From assembly GCF_022712295.1 (NCBI RefSeq), contig NZ_JALAGT010000005.1, positions 1 through 53,618 of the forward strand: a stretch of DNA of 53,618 nucleotides, in the 5' to 3' direction. The first letter of the stretch is position 1; each line of letters starts with the position of its first letter. Made by a program: the position numbers and the translations under genes. Source of the DNA: Galactobacter sp. (lineage in GTDB: Bacteria > Actinomycetota > Actinomycetes > Actinomycetales > Micrococcaceae). This document shows, one piece after another, positions 6,811 to 19,422 of this stretch. The notes below the pieces were generated by a model. It was not told the DNA's origin, ran no database searches, and worked only from the letters and a program-made list of their open reading frames with translations.

Positions 6811-7998
6811 TCACTTGATGATCTTGGTGACGCGGCCCGAGCCCACGGTGCGGCCACCCTCACGGATGGCGAAGCCGAGGCCCTCTTCCATGGCGATGGG
6901 CTGAATCAGCTCGACGCTCATCTCGGTGGTGTCGCCGGGCATGACCATCTCGGTGCCCTCGGGCAGCGTGATGACGCCGGTGACGTCGGTGGTGCGGAAG
7001 TAGAACTGCGGGCGGTAGTTCGAGTAGAACGGGTTGTGACGCCCGCCCTCATCCTTGGACAGGATGTAGACGTTGCCCTCGAAGTCGGTGTGCGGGGTGA
7101 TGGAACCCGGCTTCACGACGACCTGACCGCGCTCCACGTCCTCGCGCTTGATACCGCGAAGCAGCAGACCACAGTTCTCGCCTGCCCAGGCCTCGTCGAG
7201 CTGCTTGTGGAACATCTCGATACCCGTGACGGTGGTCTTCTGGATGGGGCGCAGGCCCACGATCTCGACCTCGGAGTTGATCGGCAGGGTACCGCGCTCG
7301 GCGCGACCCGTGACGACCGTACCGCGGCCGGTGATGGTGAAGACGTCCTCGATGGGCATCAGGAACGGCTTGTCGGTGTCGCGCACCGGATCCGGGATGA
7401 ACTCGTCAACGGCCTCCATGAGATCCTCGACGGACTTGACCCACTGGGGGTCGCCCTCGAGAGCCTTCAGAGCGGAGACGCGCACGACCGGAGCGTCCTC
7501 GTCGAAGTCCTGGGAACCCAGGAGCTCGCGGACCTCCATCTCGACGAGGTCAAGCAGCTCCTCGTCGTCGACCATGTCGGCCTTGTTCAGAGCCACCAGC
7601 AGTGCCGGCACGCCGACCTGCTTGGCGAGCAGCACGTGCTCGCGGGTCTGAGCCATGGGGCCGTCGGTGGCGGCAACCACGAGGATTGCACCGTCCATCT
7701 GAGCGGCACCGGTGATCATGTTCTTGATGTAGTCGGCGTGACCCGGAGCATCGACGTGAGCGTAGTGACGCTTCTCGGTCTGGTACTCGATGTGGGAGAT
7801 GTTGATGGTGATGCCGCGCTGGCGCTCTTCGGGAGCCGAGTCAATGGCGTTGAAGTCGCGCTGCTCGTTGAGATCCGGGTACTTGTCTGCAAGCACCTTG
7901 GAAATGGCGGCGGTCAGCGTGGTCTTGCCGTGGTCAACGTGGCCGATGGTGCCGATGTTGACGTGCGGCTTGGTCCGCTCGAACTTTGCCTTCGCCAC
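6811..7998 (-). CDS. tuf: Elongation factor Tu
   Basis: EF-Tu (395 aa) delivers aminoacyl-tRNA to the ribosome as a GTP complex. The G1 motif GHVDHGKTT, G3 DAPGHADY and G4 NKADMVDDEE are intact, followed by domains II and III (EMVMPGDTTEMSVELI). Length is normal. It starts with GTG behind a strong AGGAGG site. Unlike in E. coli, where tufA follows fusA in one operon, here two hairpins and a probable promoter lie between fusA and tuf, so much of tuf expression is probably independent. Confidence 0.98.
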   Translation of the reverse strand: MAKAKFERTKPHVNIGTIGHVDHGKTTLTAAISKVLADKYPDLNEQRDFNAIDSAPEERQRGITINISHIEYQTEKRHYAHVDAPGHADYIKNMITGAAQMDGAILVVAATDGPMAQTREHVLLAKQVGVPALLVALNKADMVDDEELLDLVEMEVRELLGSQDFDEDAPVVRVSALKALEGDPQWVKSVEDLMEAVDEFIPDPVRDTDKPFLMPIEDVFTITGRGTVVTGRAERGTLPINSEVEIVGLRPIQKTTVTGIEMFHKQLDEAWAGENCGLLLRGIKREDVERGQVVVKPGSITPHTDFEGNVYILSKDEGGRHNPFYSNYRPQFYFRTTDVTGVITLPEGTEMVMPGDTTEMSVELIQPIAMEEGLGFAIREGGRTVGSGRVTKIIK

Positions 7999-8068
7999 TT
8001 GTTCCTCCTAGAACTGGTCTTCAGCAGTCTGGTCCACCTGCACCTTGCTGTGCAGGCAGCTTGTCACC

Positions 8069-8098
8069 AGTCTACCGATGGCTTTGGGTGTTGTTGAA
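8069..8098 (-). promoter_or_regulatory. Probable tuf promoter
   Basis: Minus strand TTCAAC (complement 8093-8098), an 18-nt spacer, then TAGACT (complement 8069-8074), a box found repeatedly in front of genes in this window. It lies about 70 nt before the tuf GTG and just after the fusA terminators. Confidence 0.5.
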
Positions 8099-8139
8099 AT
8101 TGGTCCGGCGACGTTCATCGTGAACGACGTCGGCTTCGT

Positions 8140-8169
8140 CCGGTCGGGGGCGGTGACGCCCCCGACCGG
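8140..8169 (-). terminator. Second hairpin between fusA and tuf
   Basis: A perfect 13-bp stem, CCGGTCGGGGGCG with CGCCCCCGACCGG (8140-8152 with 8157-8169), and a 4-nt loop. It immediately follows the first hairpin in the direction of transcription and precedes the tuf promoter. Confidence 0.65.
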
Positions 8170-8175
8170 TGGGAC

Positions 8176-8208
8176 GGGGACCTGACCTCGGGAAGAGGTC
8201 GGGTCCCC
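8176..8208 (-). terminator. First terminator hairpin after fusA
   Basis: GGGGACC(C)GACCTC pairs with GAGGTC(A)GGTCCCC on the minus strand (8176-8208), 14 positions with one mismatch, 17 nt after the fusA stop. Together with the hairpin at 8140-8169 it forms a tandem terminator. Confidence 0.65.
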
Positions 8209-8225
8209 ACCCGTCGACGCGTCGA

Positions 8226-10340
8226 TTACTCGCCGCGGGACTTCTGGATGATCTCGTCGGCCACGGCCTTGGGGACCTCGGCGTAGGAGTTGAACTCCAT
8301 CGAGTACACGGCGCGACCCTGCGTCTTGGAACGCAGGTCGCCGATGTAACCGAACATCTCGGAGAGCGGGACGAAGGCCTTGACGACCTTGACGCCCGCA
8401 GCGTCCTCCATGGACTGGATGGAACCACGACGGGAGTTCAGGTCGCCGATGACATCGCCCATGTACTCCTCGGGAGTACGGACCTCGACGCTCATGAGCG
8501 GCTCGAGGATGACCGGGTTGGCACGGCGTGCGCCCTCCTTGAACACCTGCGAACCGGCGATCTTGAACGCCATTTCGGAGGAGTCGACGTCGTGGTAGGC
8601 GCCGTCGAGCAGCGTGGCCTTGACGCCCACCATGGGGTAGCCGGCCAGCACGCCGAGCTGCATGGCCTCCTGGATGCCTTGGTCCACGGAAGGGATGTAC
8701 TCGCGGGGGATGCGACCACCGGTGACGGCGTTCTTGAACTCGTAGAGCTCGCCTTCCGCCGTGTCGAGGGGCTCGAAGCTGACCTGCACCTTTGCGAACT
8801 GACCGGATCCACCGGTCTGCTTCTTGTGGGTGAAGTCGACCTTCTCGACCTTCTTCTTGATGGTCTCGCGGTAGGCGACCTGCGGCTTACCGACGTTGGC
8901 CTCGACGCGGAACTCGCGGCGCATGCGGTCCACCAGGATATCCAGGTGGAGCTCGCCCATGCCGCCGATCTCGGTCTGGCCGGTCTCCTCGTTGAGGGAC
9001 ACGGTGAAGGTCGGGTCCTCCGCAGCCAGCTTCTGGATGGCGGTGGAGAGCTTTTCCTGGTCACCCTTGGTCTTGGGCTCGATGGCCACGAAGATCACGG
9101 GCTCGGGGAGCTGCATCGACTCGAGCCCGCACGGGGCGTCGGGGGCCGAGAGGGTGTCACCGGTGGTGGTGTCCTTCAGGCCGATGACGGCGTAGATGTG
9201 GCCTGCGTGGAGCTCGTCGACGGGCTCCTCCTTGTTGGCGTGCATCTGGAACAGCTTGCCGATGCGCTCCTTCTTGCCCTTGGTGGTGTTGAGCACCTGG
9301 GCGCCGGCTGCGAGGTGTCCGGAGTAGACACGCACGAAGGTCAGCTGGCCGAAGAACGGGTGAGCAGCGATCTTGAACGCCAGAGCGGAGAAGGGCTCCT
9401 CGTCGGAGGGCTTACGCGTCAGCTCGACCTCTTCGTCCTTGGGGTCGTGACCGATCATCGGGGGCACGTCCACGGGTGCGGGGAGGAAGTCGATGACCGC
9501 GTCCAGCATGGGCTGGACACCGCGGTTCTTGAAGGCGGAGCCACAGAACACGGGGTAGGCCTCGGAGTTCACGGTCATCTTGCGGATGCCGGCCTTGAGC
9601 TCCTCGATGGAGAGCTCTTCGCCCTCCAGGTACTTCTCCATGAGTTCGTCGGAGGACTCGGCGACCTGCTCCACGAGCTTGGAGCGGTACTCCTCGGCAC
9701 GCTCCTGGAGGTCAGCCGGGATCTCCTTGGTCTCGTACTCGGCGCCCAGGGTCACGTCACCCTTGGCGTCGCCCTCCCACACGAAGGCCTTCATGGACAG
9801 CAGGTCCACGACGCCGACGAAGTCGGACTCGGAACCGATGGGCAGCTGCATGACCAGCGGCGTGGCACCGAGGCGGGACACGATGGTGTCCACCGTGAAG
9901 TAGAAGTCGGCACCCATCTTGTCCATCTTGTTGACGAAGCAGATGCGCGGGACATCGTACTTGTCGGCCTGACGCCAGACGGTCTCGGACTGGGGCTCAA
10001 CGCCCTCCTTGCCGTCGAAGACGGCAACGGCGCCGTCGAGCACGCGCAGTGCGCGCTCGACCTCGACCGTGAAGTCCACGTGGCCGGGGGTGTCGATGAT
10101 GTTGATCTGGTTACCGTTCCAGAAGCAGGTCACGGCAGCGGAGGTAATGGTGATACCTCGCTCCTTCTCCTGCTCCATCCAGTCGGTAGTCGAGGCACCG
10201 TCGTGCGTCTCGCCCAGCTTGTGGTTCACACCCGTGTAGTACAGGATGCGCTCCGTAGTGGTGGTCTTGCCGGCATCGATGTGCGCCATGATGCCGATGT
10301 TGCGGACCTTCTTGAGGTCGGTGAGCACGTCCTGTGCCAC
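8226..10340 (-). CDS. fusA: Elongation factor G
   Basis: EF-G (704 aa) is the GTPase that drives translocation and, with RRF, ribosome recycling. The G domain has AHIDAGKTTTTERILYYTG, DTPGHVDFTVEVERALRVL and NKMDKMGAD; domains II-V follow with GMGELHLDILVDRMRREF and the C-terminal PLSEMFGYIGDLRSKTQGRA. The start is GTG with a GGGAG site. It follows rpsG after 88 nt in the str-operon order rpsL-rpsG-fusA and ends at tandem hairpins. Confidence 0.98.
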   Translation of the reverse strand: MAQDVLTDLKKVRNIGIMAHIDAGKTTTTERILYYTGVNHKLGETHDGASTTDWMEQEKERGITITSAAVTCFWNGNQINIIDTPGHVDFTVEVERALRVLDGAVAVFDGKEGVEPQSETVWRQADKYDVPRICFVNKMDKMGADFYFTVDTIVSRLGATPLVMQLPIGSESDFVGVVDLLSMKAFVWEGDAKGDVTLGAEYETKEIPADLQERAEEYRSKLVEQVAESSDELMEKYLEGEELSIEELKAGIRKMTVNSEAYPVFCGSAFKNRGVQPMLDAVIDFLPAPVDVPPMIGHDPKDEEVELTRKPSDEEPFSALAFKIAAHPFFGQLTFVRVYSGHLAAGAQVLNTTKGKKERIGKLFQMHANKEEPVDELHAGHIYAVIGLKDTTTGDTLSAPDAPCGLESMQLPEPVIFVAIEPKTKGDQEKLSTAIQKLAAEDPTFTVSLNEETGQTEIGGMGELHLDILVDRMRREFRVEANVGKPQVAYRETIKKKVEKVDFTHKKQTGGSGQFAKVQVSFEPLDTAEGELYEFKNAVTGGRIPREYIPSVDQGIQEAMQLGVLAGYPMVGVKATLLDGAYHDVDSSEMAFKIAGSQVFKEGARRANPVILEPLMSVEVRTPEEYMGDVIGDLNSRRGSIQSMEDAAGVKVVKAFVPLSEMFGYIGDLRSKTQGRAVYSMEFNSYAEVPKAVADEIIQKSRGE

Positions 10341-10428
10341 GATGTCTCCCTTTGAGTGTCTTCTTCGTACCGCCCCCGTTGCCCTCCTCCCTGGTCACGG
10401 GAGGAGGGCAACGGATAAGGACGAACTC

Positions 10429-10899
10429 TTACCAGCGGTAGTGAGCGAAGGCCTTGTTGGACTCGGCCATCTTGTGGGTGTCCTCGCGGCGCTTCACTGC
10501 GGCACCGAGGCCGTTGGAGGCATCGAGGATCTCGTTCATCAGGCGGTCGGTCATGGTCTTCTCGCGGCGAACCTTGGAGAAGCCGACCAGCCAGCGCAGG
10601 GCCAGGGCGGTCGCGCGGCCGGGCTTGACCTCGACGGGCACCTGGTAGGTGGCGCCGCCGACGCGACGGGACTTGACCTCGATGGCCGGACGGATGTTGT
10701 CCATGGCCTTCTTGAGGGTTGCCACCGGATCGGAGCCGGTCTTGGCCTGGGCGCCCTCGAGGGCTCCGTAGACGATCCGCTCTGCGGTGGACTTCTTGCC
10801 GTCCTGCAGCACCTTGTTGATCAGCTGGGTGACCAGCTGGGAGCCGTAGACCGGGTCATTGACGATGGGGCGCTTCGGCGCGGGTCCCTTGCGAGGCAT
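10429..10899 (-). CDS. rpsG: 30S ribosomal protein S7
   Basis: S7 (156 aa) nucleates assembly of the 30S head and contacts the E-site tRNA. The N-terminus MPRKGPAPKRPIVNDPVYGS and the block RRVGGATYQVPVEVKPGRA are typical, ending in KAFAHYRW. Its ATG overlaps the rpsL TAA by one base (TAATG), so the two are coupled. Confidence 0.98.
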   Translation of the reverse strand: MPRKGPAPKRPIVNDPVYGSQLVTQLINKVLQDGKKSTAERIVYGALEGAQAKTGSDPVATLKKAMDNIRPAIEVKSRRVGGATYQVPVEVKPGRATALALRWLVGFSKVRREKTMTDRLMNEILDASNGLGAAVKRREDTHKMAESNKAFAHYRW

Positions 10900-11273
10900 T
10901 ACTTCTTCTCCTTCTTGGCACCGTAGCGGGAACGAGCCTGTCCACGGTCCTTGACACCCTGGGTGTCGAGGGCGCCACGCACGATCTTGTAACGCACACC
11001 GGGGAGGTCCTTCACACGACCACCGCGAACGAGCACGATGGAGTGCTCCTGGAGGTTGTGGCCCACACCGGGGATGTATGCGGTGACCTCGACGCCGCCG
11101 GCCAGACGCACACGGGCGACCTTACGGAGTGCGGAGTTCGGCTTCTTGGGGGTGGTGGTGTACACGCGGGTGCACACGCCACGACGCATCGGGTTGCCCT
11201 TCAGGGCGGGAGCCTTGGTCTTGACGACCTTCGGCGTCCGGCCCTTGCGGACCAGCTGCTGAATAGTAGGCAC
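10899..11273 (-). CDS. rpsL: 30S ribosomal protein S12
   Basis: S12 (124 aa) monitors decoding accuracy in the A site. The two loops where streptomycin-resistance changes occur, TTPKKPNSALRK and PGVGHNLQEHS, have the wild-type sequence. The start is GTG at 11271-11273 with a modest GAAGG site. It opens the str operon; about 350 nt of non-coding DNA lie upstream. Confidence 0.98.
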   Translation of the reverse strand: MPTIQQLVRKGRTPKVVKTKAPALKGNPMRRGVCTRVYTTTPKKPNSALRKVARVRLAGGVEVTAYIPGVGHNLQEHSIVLVRGGRVKDLPGVRYKIVRGALDTQGVKDRGQARSRYGAKKEKK

Positions 11274-11628
11274 TGCCTTCAGTCCTAACGTTGGTGTTTT
11301 CGAGTTGACGGCCTAGTCCCCGGAAAACGCAAGGCCGTACGGTCGTTTCCTCGCCCTACACCGATCCCCCGCACAATGCGGGAGGCCAGGCGTGCGAAAG
11401 TGTGGCGTACGTTGCGCAACCTGCGCGCAACACGGACCGGGTCCACTTCGCCACACGAAAACTCTCAGTAGACAACACTACCATGATCCGCGAGTTGACG
11501 GGGAAGTGAGCCTCCCCACGTACGCGGAAAGGCCCGACGGGTGGTGCCCGGCTCATCGAAGCCGGTCACCACCCGTCGGACCTTGGTCACGGCGCTACGC
11601 GCCGCACCTGACTGCTGTCAGCAATGAC
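11274..11628. other. 355-bp rpoC-rpsL intergenic region
   Basis: No gene seen. It contains the rpoC terminator (11534-11579) and presumably the rpsL promoter. A TANNNT candidate, TAGTGT (complement 11475-11480), has no clear -35 partner. In the inferred leader there are two small perfect hairpins: GTTGCGC/GCGCAAC (11411-11417 with 11425-11431) and CCCGCA/TGCGGG (11368-11373 with 11377-11382). Confidence 0.5.
11534..11579 (-). terminator. Terminator hairpin after rpoC
   Basis: A 13-bp perfect outer stem (CCGACGGGTGGTG, 11534-11546, with 11567-11579) encloses a second GC-rich stem (CCGGC/GCCGG). It starts about 50 nt after the rpoC stop and has no obvious U-tract on the minus strand. Confidence 0.7.
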
Positions 11629-14600
11629 TCAGCGGAAGTCCTGACCGTAGCCGTAGTCGTCCATCGACATGGCGCTGAACTCTCCGCCGATTCCCTCGTT
11701 GCCGGGGTAGTCGAAGCCACTGAAGGCGCTCGGACCGGAGTAGAACTTGGCCTTGGCCTCGTCCGTGGGCTCCACGTCCACCTGCGTGTAGCGGTCCAGG
11801 CCGGTGCCGGCCGGGATCAGCTTGCCGATGATGACGTTCTCCTTCAGACCCATCAGCGGATCCGACTTGGCCTCCATGGCGGCCTGCGTGAGGACACGCG
11901 TGGTCTCCTGGAAGGACGCGGCCGAGAGCCAGGAATCCGTGGCCAGCGACGCCTTGGTGATACCCATCAGCTCGTCGCGACCGGAGGCCGGGCGGCCTCC
12001 CTCGGTCAGCGCCTTGCGGTTGGCGGCCGTGAACTGGGCACGATCCGTCAGCTCGCCGGGCAGCAGGTCGGTGTCACCCTGATCGATCACGGTGATGCGA
12101 CGCAGCATCTGGCGGACGATGACCTCGACGTGCTTGTCGTGGATGCCCACGCCCTGGGACTGGTACACGTTCTGGACCTCGCGGACCAGGAAGCGCTGGG
12201 CCTCACGGGGGCCGAGCACACGCAGTACCTGCTTCGGGTCGATGGCACCGGAGGCAAGCTGCGTGCCGACCTCGATGTGCTCACCCTCGGTGACCAACAG
12301 CCGTGCACGGCGCAGGACAGGGTAGGCCTCTTCCTCGGAACCGTCGTCCGGGGTGACGACCACACGCAGCGTCCGCTCCCCGTCCTCGATGGTGACCCGA
12401 CCGGCCACCTCGGAGATCGGGGACAGACCCTTCGGGGTACGCGCCTCGAAGAGCTCCTGAATACGGGGAAGACCCTGGGTGATATCACCCGTGGAGGCCA
12501 CACCACCGGAGTGGAACGTACGCATGGTCAGCTGCGTACCGGGCTCACCGATGGACTGTGCGGCGATGATGCCGACGGCCTCACCGATGTCCACCAACTT
12601 GCCGGAGGCCAGCGAGCGACCGTAGCAGAGGGCACACGTACCCACGGCGGAATCACACGTCAGCACGGAGCGCACGCGGATCTCGTCGATACCGGCGCTG
12701 TAGAGCTTCTCGATCAGCACGTCCCCGACGTCCTCGCCCGCGGAGGCCAGGATCTCACCGTTTGCGTCCACGACGTCCGCGGCGAGCGTACGGGTGTAGG
12801 CCGAGTTCTCCACGGTCTCGTGCAGGCTGCGGTTGCCGGACTCGTCGTAGCCGGCCACCGGCACGGTCAGGCCGCGACGGGTACCGCAATCGTGCTCACG
12901 CACGATGACGTCCTGGGAGACGTCCACCAGACGACGGGTCAGGTAACCGGAGTTCGCGGTCTTCAGCGCCGTGTCTGCCAGGCCCTTACGGGCACCGTGC
13001 GTAGCGATGAAGTACTCGAGAACCGACAGACCCTCACGGTAGGAGGACTTGATGGGACGCGGGATGATCTCACCCTGCGGGTTCGCCACCAGGCCACGGA
13101 TACCTGCGATCTGGCGCAACTGCAGCCAGTTACCACGTGCACCCGAGGTCACCATGCGGTTGATGGTGTTGAGCTTCTCCATACCGTTCTTCATGGCCTC
13201 GGCAACCTCATCGGTGGCCTTGGTCCAGATGTCGATCAGTTCGGAGCGGCGCTCGTCATCGGCGATCAGACCGGTCTCGTACTGGTCCTGCACCTTCTGC
13301 GCCTGGTCCTCGAAGGGAGCCAGGATCGCGGCCTTGTCCATGTTGGAGGTCACGTCGGAGATGGCCACGGTGACACCGGAGCGGGAGGCCCAGGCGAACC
13401 CGTAGTTCTTCAGGTTGTCCAGCGTGGCTGCCGTGTCCACCTTGGGGTAACGCTCGGCCAGGTCGTTGACCAGGTCACCCAAGGCGCCCTTGGTGGCCAG
13501 ACCCGAGAACCACGGGTAGTCATCGGGCAGGGTCTCGTTGAAGAGAACCTGGCCGAGCGTGGTCTCGATCAGCGCGGGCGTACCGGGCTCCCAGCCCTCG
13601 GGGGCCGGCTTGCCCTCGGAAGGAACGAAGCCGTCAACGCGCATCTTCACGACGGCGTTCAAGTGCAGTTCTCCACGGTCGAAGGCCATCAGGGCCTCCG
13701 ACAGGTTGGAGAACGCACGACCCTCGCCCGCTGCGCCCTCGCGCTCGGTGGTGAGGTGGTGCAGACCGATGACCATATCCTGTGCGGGCAGGGCCACGGG
13801 GCGGCCGTCGGACGGCTTCAGGATGTTGTTGGACGACAGCATCAGCACACGCGCCTCGGCCTGGGCCTCGGGGCTCAGCGGCAGGTGGACTGCCATCTGG
13901 TCACCATCGAAGTCGGCGTTGAACGCGGCACACACAAGCGGGTGCAGCTGCAAGGCCTTGCCCTCGATGAGCTGCGGCTCGAACGCCTGGATGCCGAGGC
14001 GGTGCAGGGTAGGTGCACGGTTCAGCAACACGGGGTGCTCGGAGATGATCTCCTCGAGCACGTCCCAGACCTGAGGACGCGAACGCTCCACCATCCGCTT
14101 GGCGGACTTGATGTTCTGCGCATGGGAGAGATCCACGAGGCGCTTCATGACGAAGGGCTTGAAGAGCTCCAGAGCCATCTGCTTGGGCAGACCACACTGG
14201 TGCAGCTTCAGCTGCGGGCCCACCACGATCACGGAACGACCGGAGTAGTCCACGCGCTTACCGAGCAGGTTCTGACGGAAGCGACCCTGCTTGCCCTTGA
14301 GCATGTCGGAGAGGGACTTCAGCGGGCGGTTACCGGGGCCGGTCTGCGGGCGTCCACGACGGCCGTTGTCGAACAGCCCGTCAACGGATTCCTGCAGCAT
14401 GCGCTTCTCGTTGTTCACGATGATCTCGGGGGCACCGAGATCCAGCAGGCGACGCAGGCGGTTGTTGCGATTGATCACGCGACGGTAGAGGTCGTTCAGG
14501 TCGGAGGTCGCGAAGCGGCCACCGTCCAGCTGCACCATGGGGCGCAGCTCCGGCGGGATCACCGGTACGGCATCGAGCACCATGCCCTCGGGCGAGTTCT

Positions 14601-15516
14601 CGGTTGCAAGGAAGGCGTTGACGACCTTCAGGCGCTTCAGTGCACGGGTCTTGCGCTGGCCCTTGCCGTTGGCAATGGTGTCGCGCAGGGACTCCGCCTC
14701 AGCGACCAGGTCGAAGCTCTGCAGGCGCTTCTGGATGGCCTCGGCGCCCATGCAGCCCTCGAAGTACAGTCCGTACTTCTCGCGCATCTTGCGGAAGAGA
14801 CCCTCGTCGCCTTCCAGGTCGCCGACCTTGATGTTCTTGAAGCGGTCCCAGACCTGTTCGAGGCGATCGATCTCCTGGTCCGCACGCTTGCGGATCTGGG
14901 TCATGACCTTGTCCGAGGCATCCCGAGTCTTCTTCTTCTCGGCGGCCTTGGCGCCCTCCTCCTCGAGGCGGGCGAGATCGTGCTCGAGGTCCTGACCCAC
15001 TGCTGCGATGTCTGCGTCACGGGTATCGGAGATCTTCTTGATCTCGATGTCGTGAGCGGCCTGCAGGTTGGGCAGTTCCTCGTGGCGACGGTCCTCGTCC
15101 ACGGAGGTGATCATGTAGGCGGCGAAGTAGATGACCTTTTCGAGGTCCTTCGGTGCCAGGTCCAGGAGGTAACCCAGACGGGAAGGCACACCCTTGAAGT
15201 ACCAGATGTGGGTCACGGGGGCGGCGAGTTCGATGTGGCCCATGCGCTCACGGCGCACCTTGGCCTTGGTCACCTCGACGCCGCAGCGCTCACAGATGAT
15301 GCCCTTGAAGCGGACACGCTTGTACTTGCCGCACGCGCACTCCCAGTCCCGGGTGGGGCCGAAGATCTGTTCGCCGAACAGGCCGTCTTTCTCGGGCTTC
15401 AGGGTGCGATAGTTGATGGTTTCGGGCTTCTTGACCTCGCCATGGCTCCAACCGCGGATCTGTTCCGCGGTCGCCAGGCCGATGCGCATGAGGCCGAATG
15501 AGGAATCGTTGGACAT
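11629..15516 (-). CDS. rpoC: RNA polymerase beta' subunit
   Basis: The beta' subunit (1295 aa) carries the catalytic Mg2+ site of RNA polymerase. The N-terminal zinc ribbon is CACGKYKR...CERCGVEVT, the catalytic triad lies in NADFDGDQMAVH, and the second zinc site (CDSAVGTCALCYG) and bridge/trigger helix region (SIGEPGTQLTMRTFHSGG) are intact. Length and order match actinobacterial enzymes, with the family's insertion in the N-terminal coiled-coil region. It follows rpoB after about 90 nt and is transcribed with it. Confidence 0.98.
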   Translation of the reverse strand: MSNDSSFGLMRIGLATAEQIRGWSHGEVKKPETINYRTLKPEKDGLFGEQIFGPTRDWECACGKYKRVRFKGIICERCGVEVTKAKVRRERMGHIELAAPVTHIWYFKGVPSRLGYLLDLAPKDLEKVIYFAAYMITSVDEDRRHEELPNLQAAHDIEIKKISDTRDADIAAVGQDLEHDLARLEEEGAKAAEKKKTRDASDKVMTQIRKRADQEIDRLEQVWDRFKNIKVGDLEGDEGLFRKMREKYGLYFEGCMGAEAIQKRLQSFDLVAEAESLRDTIANGKGQRKTRALKRLKVVNAFLATENSPEGMVLDAVPVIPPELRPMVQLDGGRFATSDLNDLYRRVINRNNRLRRLLDLGAPEIIVNNEKRMLQESVDGLFDNGRRGRPQTGPGNRPLKSLSDMLKGKQGRFRQNLLGKRVDYSGRSVIVVGPQLKLHQCGLPKQMALELFKPFVMKRLVDLSHAQNIKSAKRMVERSRPQVWDVLEEIISEHPVLLNRAPTLHRLGIQAFEPQLIEGKALQLHPLVCAAFNADFDGDQMAVHLPLSPEAQAEARVLMLSSNNILKPSDGRPVALPAQDMVIGLHHLTTEREGAAGEGRAFSNLSEALMAFDRGELHLNAVVKMRVDGFVPSEGKPAPEGWEPGTPALIETTLGQVLFNETLPDDYPWFSGLATKGALGDLVNDLAERYPKVDTAATLDNLKNYGFAWASRSGVTVAISDVTSNMDKAAILAPFEDQAQKVQDQYETGLIADDERRSELIDIWTKATDEVAEAMKNGMEKLNTINRMVTSGARGNWLQLRQIAGIRGLVANPQGEIIPRPIKSSYREGLSVLEYFIATHGARKGLADTALKTANSGYLTRRLVDVSQDVIVREHDCGTRRGLTVPVAGYDESGNRSLHETVENSAYTRTLAADVVDANGEILASAGEDVGDVLIEKLYSAGIDEIRVRSVLTCDSAVGTCALCYGRSLASGKLVDIGEAVGIIAAQSIGEPGTQLTMRTFHSGGVASTGDITQGLPRIQELFEARTPKGLSPISEVAGRVTIEDGERTLRVVVTPDDGSEEEAYPVLRRARLLVTEGEHIEVGTQLASGAIDPKQVLRVLGPREAQRFLVREVQNVYQSQGVGIHDKHVEVIVRQMLRRITVIDQGDTDLLPGELTDRAQFTAANRKALTEGGRPASGRDELMGITKASLATDSWLSAASFQETTRVLTQAAMEAKSDPLMGLKENVIIGKLIPAGTGLDRYTQVDVEPTDEAKAKFYSGPSAFSGFDYPGNEGIGGEFSAMSMDDYGYGQDFR

Positions 15517-15606
15517 GTGGTCCTTGTCTCTCTCGTGTCAGGAAGAAGGTCTTGAAGGAAGTCGGAGGCGGCGTCTGCGTGGGCGGAGGCCCCGCAGACG
15601 TTGCCC

Positions 15607-19113
<3,507 letters not shown>

Positions 19114-19258
19114 GAGGGATCCTTCCACAGACCATGATGGTTTCCGGATGCGGTCTCCCGTTCACGCCCACGGTTGGGGACGAGGTATGTTCATGGTGTT
19201 GACCCACCGCTATATGAAGGTCAGCGCAAATTTGAGCACAGGGAAGCCGCAAAGGTCC

Positions 19259-19288
19259 ATCTTACCCACGATCGCCCCTGAATGTCGA
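19259..19288 (-). promoter_or_regulatory. Probable rpoB promoter
   Basis: Minus strand TCGACA (complement 19283-19288), 18-nt spacer, TAAGAT (complement 19259-19264): five of six bases of the -35 consensus and a good -10. The leader to the rpoB start would be about 140 nt. The rest of the 309-bp gap between rpoB and the divergent thiolase gene holds no recognisable gene. Confidence 0.55.
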
Positions 19289-19422
19289 ACAGAATTCGTG
19301 ATGACCCGCATCACCAGAAAGCGGGCCGCAGGCCATCGGAATGGACCTACTCCGGGGTAATGTCGGTCACCAGGACGCCATGCGCCCGAGACCGTAACCC
19401 GTTTCCATACCAGGGACTCACC

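Noticed and set aside
11392..15501. 1369-codon plus-strand frame opposite rpoC
   Set aside because: It is an antisense shadow of a GC-rich gene; rpoC on the minus strand has every catalytic motif.
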